Notes under the pieces: model-generated
What the model was told of the DNA's origin: nothing
The model's input: only the letters and a program-made list of their open reading frames with translations
The model's database searches: none
Program-made: the position numbers and the translations under genes
Part shown: one piece after another, positions 35,001 to 38,727 of the stretch
Numbering within the stretch: position 1 is the stretch's first letter
How the letters are laid out: each line of letters opens with the position of its first letter
Assembly (NCBI GenBank): GCA_023393125.1
Contig: JAEWMQ010000065.1
Coordinates: 1 to 38,727, forward strand
Direction of reading: 5' to 3'
DNA length: 38,727 nt
Origin: Bacillota bacterium
Lineage (GTDB): Bacteria > Bacillota > Clostridia > Lachnospirales > Cellulosilyticaceae

Positions 35001-35491
35001 TAGGTTATATGGTAGGAAAAACTGAAACAGAATTTAAGCCAAATGATTCACTTACAAGAGGAGAAATGGCGATGCTACTTAATCGTTTAATACTAAATAG
35101 ATCATCAGATAAGACTGCCTTTAAAGATATCCAGGGACATGAATGGTATGCAGAAGGTATTAGCAATATGAGTGGCCTTGGTCTAATGAAGGGTTACGAA
35201 GATAATACCTTTAGAGCAAATCATACGATTAAACGTGTAGAAGTAATGTCCATTATAGCAAGATTGATGGCGTATAATGGTATGGATAAGACTATTGATA
35301 AACCAGACCAGATATTAGCAGCTTATAAAGATGGTAAGAACATACCAGCATGGGCAAAAGGTGATGTAGCTTGGTGCATTAATCAAGGAATTATAACAGG
35401 AGATGCACAAGCGTACATTAACGGTGATGCTGATATGACTAGAGCAGAAATTGCAGTTATTATTGACCATATTTTATCAATGAAAAAATAG
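29009..35491 (+). CDS. S-layer-anchored dual GH43 arabinan/xylan-degrading enzyme with cohesin-like domains
   Basis: This is a 2160-residue surface enzyme. Modules: signal peptide (1-26); GH43 domain 1 (about 31-330) with base Asp43, modulator Asp155, acid Glu211; three CBM4/9/22-like modules (about 360-540, 549-705, 707-863) opening with ENGDFE or IIQNGGFE; GH43-C2 type beta-sandwich (about 880-1072); cohesin-like domain (about 1079-1220); GH43 domain 2 (about 1230-1560) with Asp1247, Asp1380 and Glu1436; CBM6-like (about 1564-1705, NEAETIAW); Ig-like BIG_2 (about 1704-1785); second cohesin-like domain (about 1792-1925); Ser/Gly/Pro linker; three SLH repeats (about 1977-2160) that bind cell-wall polymer. 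GH43 enzymes act as arabinofuranosidases, arabinanases or xylosidases; the specificity of each domain is not readable here. Start ATG 29009 lies 12 bases after GAGGAGG. It is single-gene, with its own terminator. Confidence 0.9.
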   Translation: MRKKIVTFFIIFTLVLSYMPTISFATEVGNQVSNPLIWADVPDVSVIRVGDVYYMSSTTMHMNPGVPIMKSYDLVNWEIVNYVYDVLDTNTDALALRDGENAYGKGSWASSLKYHDGKYYIAFACYNTGKTYIYQTDDIENGPWERSELEGVYHDMSLQFDEDGRVYMIYGGGNIKIVELTEDLAAIKSGTEKVIITDASKVTGMSGGLAEGSQIFKVDGKYYLFLITWPTGSERTVLCYRADHINGPYEGKVVLKDRGIAQGGIFDTADGKWYSMLFGDRGAVGRIPYLVPVEWQDGWPVFGVGGKVPDVLDTDATKLNLKVVSSDEFYQYQPMTMSLLEEEVLELVEQETREVVPKELVENGDFEASTIQPWTNKDPATLTLTNSEKYSGSQSLLITNRTVGSSGPKQSLSGKLIAGNTYQFSAKVKYQATTSQALNIELLDAEISPREMVQDKQFNFCIQTNPSDYRTIKVIGSKAIHMGDWGTIEGTYTIPADVDVSNGCIFIETPWAATPTQEKDLMNFYVDDISFMDVTPVSEETEEVEEDYGIIQNGGFEAGIEPWLSNSGANIEIVDDIYYSGSKSLKITNRKDIAAGPKQVIKGKVSSGRQYKVSAKVRYDEGPASRVFNMNIQSGDWKTIKNMASATIEKGKWGSIEGIYTIPEDMNVDEAVTFIETSWVQNPTAENDWMDFYVDDLSIVDITPDANIIQNGGFEKGKEPWTGNSGATITVVDTIYYSGSKSLKISGRNDIADGPRQEIPGKLKNGRQYKISAKVRYDEGPTTRVFNMNLQWGDWTTIKNMASATMKKGEWGTIEGIYTIPDNADVDKAFTFIETSWVQTPTALNDWMDFYVDDISIIDVTPENVDQEQPGENDDNGSDLALVWQWNHNPDNTKWSLTDRTGYLRLTTGKKSTSILDARNTLTQRTFGPECSGNIAMDVSNMKDGDYAGLAAFQNKYGYVGVKMINGSKSIVRINGKGAINDTKETMEEVTSIPLNQNKVYFKVDFNYKNRTDKAYFYYSLDGTNWSEIGSVLQLEYTLPHFMGYRFALFNYATKTTGGYVDFDYFRVEEKASGTESSGVLLGASLSNVSDVLGVQNTELEVPVMLDALPEGDYTSISASLNIPKELAVTDVIFNSANLLGDASYTYSNNRLQLNVKGTAVNVSNQESNKLFATIKLKVTDFVPKDKTVTINTDYITVQGLTAQGEKVSYKALEAVSTITLKALDTEAIGKELGYSNPLISHRLGADPYAITYNGRVYIYMSSDEFMYDSTGKIISNTFANLNRVLIISSDDMVNWTDHGYVQVAGPNGVAKWAVGSWAPAAAHKKINGEDKFFLYFANAAGGIGVLEGESPVGPWSDPLGKALITKQTPGVADVEWLFDPAVLVDDDGTGYLYFGGGIPAGKEANPETARVVQLTDNMLGLESAVIKISAPYLFEDSGIHKYNGKYYYSYCSNFASGARPAGAPPAGEIAYMVSDNPMGPFTYVSPILKNPSVFFGVGGNNHHAIFEFNGQSYIVYHAQTVAKELGVSLGYRSPHINKLEYYSDGTIKNVVADMQGIAQLKSLNPYVRNEAETIAWNAGIETEICSVAHEKIATNMNVTSINSGDWIAVANADFGISGATSFEANIASTQGGAIEIYLDKPYGQPIGTLEVKSTGGKEEWQVMSCDVESTSGVHTIFFKFKGDTTGELFNFDYWKFSAKEVIPVTEVKLSVSTLDLLIGESNQLQATVLPEAATNTGVIWSSDNENIVTVDQTGKVVAIGVGGATVTVTTVDGNKTASCIVTVKQQEHEEREEALLEAQNSTVTSGQKFQIPITLSKAKGMGRLKATIEYDKNLLTFNNISSDILKIQDINTQTVGSVIVEAVSEDSLVSNESVKMMTLEFTAKDHLTAQAITSITFKNIEAAVVGGSEIIKVEARPVVITIRAKSDTGSSSGSGNDSGSGGGSSVPSKPSTPEEKPQIQPKPVITVNPHLQPGNPDKLQDVREHWAKEFINKVVQLGYMVGKTETEFKPNDSLTRGEMAMLLNRLILNRSSDKTAFKDIQGHEWYAEGISNMSGLGLMKGYEDNTFRANHTIKRVEVMSIIARLMAYNGMDKTIDKPDQILAAYKDGKNIPAWAKGDVAWCINQGIITGDAQAYINGDADMTRAEIAVIIDHILSMKK
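30656..31600 (+). repeat. Tandem duplication of carbohydrate-binding module, 474-bp period
   Basis: The second and third CBMs begin with the same stretch (ATTATTCAAAATGGAGGG) at 30656 and 31130, an offset of 474 bases (158 residues). They remain alike throughout, including YYSGSKSLKI, KVRYDEGP and FIETSWVQ. The first CBM (from 30088) is a more diverged relative. Confidence 0.85.
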
Positions 35492-35558
35492 AAGGGTTTA
35501 TTAAGTTATAAACTGGATTTTTTCTCAAGGATATAATGAAAAAGATTAAGAAATACTT

Positions 35559-35596
35559 AAAAGATGACGCCTAATAATATAGGTGTCATCTTTTTT
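35559..35596 (+). terminator. Terminator of the dual GH43 gene
   Basis: A 14-bp stem (35559-35572 with 35581-35594, one G-T pair) has an eight-base loop and continues into a T-run ending at 35596. Confidence 0.88.
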
Positions 35597-35795
35597 ATGA
35601 TGAAGAGATATAGGTAAAGGAGGTATTTGGAGCGCGTAAGAGAAATAGAGAAGGTCTGGTATAGGCATCGGCAAGATGAAAAGAGTTGGTCATAGAATCT
35701 TCTAATTCAATAATACGTTTGGCATAAGGGATAAGCTGCTCACCAGTTAGTGTTAAAATGACGGATTTGTTGTCTCGTAAGAAAAGCTTTTTTAC
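35595..35795 (-). pseudogene. Decayed LysR-family regulator fragment
   Basis: Read on the minus strand this stretch encodes KKLFLRDNKSVILTLTGEQL then IPYAKRIIELEDSM. That matches the end of the LysR N-terminal HTH domain (usual pattern LF-R---V-LT-AGE-L--YA-RI). An in-frame TAG precedes it at 35796-35798 and the normal HTH start cannot be read, so there is a frameshift or deletion. After about 65 codons it stops at 35595-35597, without any effector domain. Full LysR proteins are about 290-300 residues, so this is a remnant. Confidence 0.8.
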
Positions 35796-35977
35796 CTAGT
35801 TATTTCCTTAGTTCATTAATAAGATTCAATTTCCGTATAGAAACTCCTATTGGTAATATAATTTGTATATTATATTTATAATTCAATATACGAATTGTAA
35901 AAGAGGAGGATATAATAAGTTAAGAAGCTAAGAGGATTTAATAAATCATAAAGTAAAGTATGGAAGGGGAAAAGGAT
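35796..35977. other. AT-rich intergenic stretch with an imperfect inverted repeat
   Basis: No gene is seen. AATTTGTATATT (35860-35871) pairs with AATATACGAATT (35885-35896), 11 of 12 positions, with a 13-base gap. This could be an old LysR-type operator upstream of the decayed regulator, or chance in AT-rich DNA. Confidence 0.35.
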
Positions 35978-36535
35978 ATGCTAACACATTGTGGTACACA
36001 AATAATCTATACAGAACGTTTGACATTAAGAAGATTTATATATGAAGACTGGGAGGCAATGCAGAAGAATTGGGTAAGTGATCCCAAAGTACAGCGTATG
36101 TATGGAGAACCTGTTTATGAAACAAAAGAGGAGATTACTGGACTTCTAGGAAAATATATAGAAGCTTATGAAAAGCAAGATGTTTATCGATGGGCGATTA
36201 TTCTTAAAGAAAGCAATGAATGCATTGGTCAAATAGCCTTTTTTATGGTGAATAGCCAAAATCATTTTGCTGAGATTGAATATTGTATAGGGGGACAGTT
36301 CCAAAAAAGAGGATTAGCAACTGAAGCTACTTTAGCTATTATTGACTATGGCTTTAAAAAGATCAATCTGCATAAGGTGCAAATTTCTCACAGAGAAGAA
36401 AACTTGGCTTCTGAAGGAGTCATTAAGAAATGTGGCTTTAGATATGAAGGTACGTTAAGAGATTTCTTCTTTATAGATGGTCATTATAAAGATAGACTTT
36501 ATTACTCTATCCTAAAACATGAAAAAAGGATGTAG
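35978..36535 (+). CDS. GNAT-family N-acetyltransferase (RimJ/RimL type)
   Basis: This 185-residue cytoplasmic enzyme would transfer acetyl from acetyl-CoA to an amine acceptor. It opens with the typical IYTERLTLRRFIYEDWEAM. It has the core strand AEIEYCIGGQFQKRGLATEA, including the CoA-binding Q-K-R-G-L-A, then the C-terminal VIKKCGFRYEGTLRDFFFIDG. The acceptor (protein N-terminus, antibiotic or small molecule) is unknown. ATG 35978 is preferred because AAGGGGA is seven bases upstream; ATG 35960 in frame has no such site. Neighbours give no clue, and it seems to be a single gene. Confidence 0.9.
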   Translation: MLTHCGTQIIYTERLTLRRFIYEDWEAMQKNWVSDPKVQRMYGEPVYETKEEITGLLGKYIEAYEKQDVYRWAIILKESNECIGQIAFFMVNSQNHFAEIEYCIGGQFQKRGLATEATLAIIDYGFKKINLHKVQISHREENLASEGVIKKCGFRYEGTLRDFFFIDGHYKDRLYYSILKHEKRM

Positions 36536-36592
36536 CCAGTGATATATGAAGCTATAAATAGTAAAATGATAGAAATAATAGGTTATTGGTAG

Positions 36593-36621
36593 TTGACAAG
36601 TTTAGTAAGGCATCTTAGAAT
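36593..36621 (+). promoter_or_regulatory. Sigma-A promoter of the SAM riboswitch transcript
   Basis: TTGACA (36593-36598), a 17-base spacer and TAGAAT (36616-36621) lie just upstream of the riboswitch. Transcription would start near 36628. Confidence 0.8.
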
Positions 36622-36649
36622 ATTTAAGTAATATCTATTTAATTAAATA

Positions 36650-36747
36650 ACTCTTATCAAGAGAGGTGGAGGGAATGGCCCTGTGAAGCCCAGCAACCTG
36701 TAAGTTATATAAGGTGCTAAGTCCAACAGCTTATGCTGAAAGATGAG
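36650..36747 (+). promoter_or_regulatory. SAM-I (S-box) riboswitch
   Basis: The conserved S-box core is clear: CTCTTATCAAGAGAGGTGGA, then GGCCCTGTGAAGCCCAGCAA, then AAGGTGCTAAGTCC, and GAAAGATGAGG closing the P1 stem. In this class S-adenosylmethionine binding favours termination, so the downstream gene is on when SAM is scarce. A terminator hairpin follows at 36766-36791. Confidence 0.95.
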
Positions 36748-36765
36748 GATCAACATGTATAATAG

Positions 36766-36791
36766 CCAGGTTCTTTGAATCTGGTTTTTTT
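36766..36791 (+). terminator. Riboswitch-controlled terminator
   Basis: An eight-bp stem (36766-36773 with 36777-36784, one G-T pair) with a TTT loop is followed by seven T. It lies 19 bases after the SAM aptamer and about 105 bases before the S-component start. It is the expression platform. Confidence 0.85.
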
Positions 36792-36896
36792 GATGTTATA
36801 GAACGGGTAAACTCTATAAATAAAGGGTACTTAAACTAAATGAGGTAGAGGAATTTAATAGTAGATGAATTTTATAATATAAGAGGGGGAATAAAA

Positions 36897-37457
36897 ATGG
36901 ATAACAAGAAAGTATTATCAATCAAGACCATAGTTGCAATTGGTATTGGAGCTGCTGTATTTATTATTTTAGGTCGTTTTGCAGCAATTCCTACAGGTAT
37001 CCCAAATACTGACATACAAACAGCATATGCTTTTCTAGCATTAATGGCAGTTCTTTATGGACCTATTGCAGGTGTAGCTATTGGATTTATTGGACACACG
37101 TTAAAGGATGTAATTGCATATGGTTCACCTTGGTTTAGCTGGATTATTGCTTCTGCAGTAGTAGGACTTATTATTGGTCTTGCGTGGAAGAAGTTAGATA
37201 TAAGTGAAGGAGATTTTGGTAAAAAGAAAATCATTATCTTTAATTTATATCAAATAGTAGCTAATGTAATTGCGTGGGGTGTTGTAGCACCAAGTTTAGA
37301 TATTCTTATTTATGCAGAACCAGCTAATAAAGTATATTTACAAGGTCTTGTAGCAGGCATATCAAATATTGTGACTGTGGGCATTATTGGTACAGCTTTA
37401 TTAGTAGCTTATGCTAAAACAAGAACTAAAAAAGGCAGTTTAGAACAAGAACACTAA
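36897..37457 (+). CDS. ECF transporter S component (UPF0397/PF07155 type)
   Basis: This 186-residue membrane protein with about five to six hydrophobic spans is the substrate-capturing subunit of an energy-coupling-factor transporter. Family-like segments are TIVAIGIGAAVFIILGRFAA, IPTGIPNTDIQTAYAFLALM, IGFIGHTLKDVIAYGSPWFS and GVVAPSLDILIYAEP. Its SAM-riboswitch control points to methionine, a precursor, or a related sulfur or vitamin compound as substrate; this is inference. GAGGGGG lies before ATG 36897. The next gene encodes the ECF ATPases, so the module is of the dedicated (group I) or shared type, with the T component expected past the window end. Confidence 0.9.
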   Translation: MDNKKVLSIKTIVAIGIGAAVFIILGRFAAIPTGIPNTDIQTAYAFLALMAVLYGPIAGVAIGFIGHTLKDVIAYGSPWFSWIIASAVVGLIIGLAWKKLDISEGDFGKKKIIIFNLYQIVANVIAWGVVAPSLDILIYAEPANKVYLQGLVAGISNIVTVGIIGTALLVAYAKTRTKKGSLEQEH

Positions 37458-37462
37458 ACAGG

Positions 37463-37494
37463 ATTCCGAGGCCTAATAAGCTTCGGAATTTTTT
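37463..37494 (+). terminator. Hairpin with T-run between S component and ATPase genes
   Basis: A nine-bp stem (37463-37471 with 37481-37489, one G-T pair) is followed by T to 37494. It may stop or reduce read-through, so the ATPase gene could have its own promoter (TATAATAATGG near 37510) or be expressed at a lower level. Confidence 0.75.
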
Positions 37495-37554
37495 ATCCCT
37501 CTTTAATGATATAATAATGGTAGAAAGAAGATAATAATTAAGAAAGGGACTCTT

Positions 37555-38727
37555 ATGAAAAAACCGGTTATTGAATTTAACAACTTTAGTTTTCAATATA
37601 GAGCACAAGCAAAACCTACTTTAAAGAATATTAATTTGACTATTTACGAAGGAGAGAAGGTGCTGATTGTAGGACCATCGGGTTCTGGAAAAAGTACGCT
37701 GTCAAACTGTATCAATGGATTAGCTCCTTTTTATTATGAAGGTGAAATATCAGGTAGTCTTAAGATTCTAGGAAACGAAACGAAAGAGATGAGTATATTT
37801 AAGCTCTCTAATATAGTTGGAACTGTACTTCAAGATCCAGATGGGCAATTTATCGGGCTTACTGTAGCTGAAGACATTGCCTTTAAACTCGAAAATGACT
37901 GTGTTAGTCAAGAAGAGATGAAAAAGCGAGTGGAAGCCGTTTCTAAAATAGTAGATATAAATAGTCACATTGAAGAAGCACCTCATCAGCTTTCAGGTGG
38001 GCAAAAACAAAGAGTGACACTAGCAGGTGTACTTGTCAATAATGTTGATATCTTATTATTTGATGAACCACTAGCAAGTTTAGATCCTGCCACAGGTAAA
38101 ACGGCTATTGAGCTTATTGATGAGCTTAAAAAACAAACGCAGAAGACAGTTATTATAGTAGAGCACCGTCTTGAAGATGTGCTACACAGAGATGTAGATC
38201 GTATTATTATAGTAAGTGAAGGCGAGATTGCAGCCGATATAACACCAGCTGAATTATTGGGGACTAATATACTAACAGAAACAGGTATTCGTGAGCCTCT
38301 GTATATTACAGCGCTAAAATATGCAGGCTGTGATATTAATAAAGACAACTTACCACAGCATATGGATACAATTTGCCTAGAAGAAAGTAAGGAAAAGCTA
38401 GCTAATTGGGTAAAGCAAATACCGGCAGAGGAAAAAACTGAGTTACAAGAAACGGTCTTAGCATTTAAAGAGGTTAGTTTTGGATATACTGCGGCTAAAA
38501 ATATCCTTAACAATATAAGTTTTGAAATTAAGAAGGGTGAAATGATCAGTATTATAGGGAAAAATGGTGCGGGTAAATCAACACTTTCAAAGCTTATTTG
38601 CGGTTTTTATAAACCAACGTCAGGTCAGATTTTATTTCAAGGGAAAGATATGGTAGACCTAACGATTAAAGAGCGTGCAGAAAAAATAGGGATGGTAATG
38701 CAAAACCCTAATCAAATGATTTCTAAG
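37555..38727 (+). CDS. ECF transporter double ATP-binding protein (partial)
   Basis: Open from ATG 37555 to the window end (391 codons, no stop), with AAAGGGA five bases upstream of the start. It fuses two ABC ATPases, as in YkoD-type ECF proteins. Domain 1 (about 5-245) has Walker A GPSGSGKST (40-48), Q-loop QDPDGQF, signature LSGGQKQR (146-153) and Walker B ILLFDEP (166-172). Domain 2 begins near 305 and shows Walker A GKNGAGKST (335-343) and QNPNQMISK at the cut. The usual length is about 480-570 residues, so roughly 100-180 are missing. It powers uptake through the upstream S component and an unseen T component. Confidence 0.93.
   Translation, partial: MKKPVIEFNNFSFQYRAQAKPTLKNINLTIYEGEKVLIVGPSGSGKSTLSNCINGLAPFYYEGEISGSLKILGNETKEMSIFKLSNIVGTVLQDPDGQFIGLTVAEDIAFKLENDCVSQEEMKKRVEAVSKIVDINSHIEEAPHQLSGGQKQRVTLAGVLVNNVDILLFDEPLASLDPATGKTAIELIDELKKQTQKTVIIVEHRLEDVLHRDVDRIIIVSEGEIAADITPAELLGTNILTETGIREPLYITALKYAGCDINKDNLPQHMDTICLEESKEKLANWVKQIPAEEKTELQETVLAFKEVSFGYTAAKNILNNISFEIKKGEMISIIGKNGAGKSTLSKLICGFYKPTSGQILFQGKDMVDLTIKERAEKIGMVMQNPNQMISK

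Noticed and set aside
35860..35896. Imperfect palindrome as a promoter for the acetyltransferase gene
   Set aside because: No matching -35/-10 pair was found at the right distance. It is recorded only as part of the intergenic description.
1..38727. CRISPR array, tRNA genes, phage attachment sites or replication origin
   Set aside because: No regularly spaced repeats, no cloverleaf-like sequences with T-loop GGTTCGA in a tRNA context (the copy near 95 belongs to 23S rRNA) and no integrase or DnaA-box cluster were seen by eye.

Overview
The window reads as chromosomal DNA of a low-GC, Gram-positive anaerobe of the Clostridia that degrades plant cell walls. Signs of this are strong AGGAGG-type ribosome binding sites, lipobox substrate-binding proteins, YesMN-type two-component genes, S-layer-homology anchors and very long secreted multi-domain glycosidases. 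A Cellulosilyticum/Lachnospirales-like host is plausible, but that is inference.

Layout. (1) 1-110 is the 3' end of a 23S rRNA gene with its terminator and no 5S gene after it, followed by a perfect 28-bp inverted repeat. (2) 439-2360 holds an AraC-family regulator on the minus strand, then decayed transposase remnants (IS30-type, and a second less certain one). (3) 2462-13042 is an apparent five-gene operon: sugar-binding lipoprotein, two ABC permeases, GH36 alpha-galactosidase, and a 1710-residue secreted clan-A glycosidase with carbohydrate-binding and surface-binding modules. (4) 13200-18220 is an L-arabinose unit: a LacI-family repressor divergent from araA, an FGGY kinase and araD, with operator-like GTAAACA sites overlapping both promoters. 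(5) 18484-28657 is a YesN/YesM-type two-component system, a YtfQ-YtfR-YtfT-YjfF-type pentose/furanose ABC transporter and a chemoreceptor. (6) 29009-35491 is a 2160-residue surface enzyme with two GH43 domains, four carbohydrate-binding modules, two cohesin-like domains and three SLH repeats. (7) 35595-36535 holds a decayed LysR fragment and a GNAT acetyltransferase. (8) 36593-38727 is a SAM-I riboswitch controlling an ECF transporter S component, followed by a double ECF ATPase cut by the window end.

How they work together (inference). Regions 3 to 6 look like a locus for side chains of arabinose-containing polysaccharides. Surface and secreted enzymes (GH43 x2, clan-A/GH39-like) release arabinose or galactosyl-arabinose. 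Two ABC systems import oligosaccharide and free (furanose) sugar. GH36 splits alpha-galactosides inside the cell, and AraA/kinase/AraD convert L-arabinose to D-xylulose 5-phosphate. Four separate sensors (AraC, LacI, YesMN, chemoreceptor) read the substrate. The most testable new idea is that the GH39-like enzyme, transporter and alpha-galactosidase form a release-import-split route for alpha-galactosyl-(1,3)-L-arabinose.
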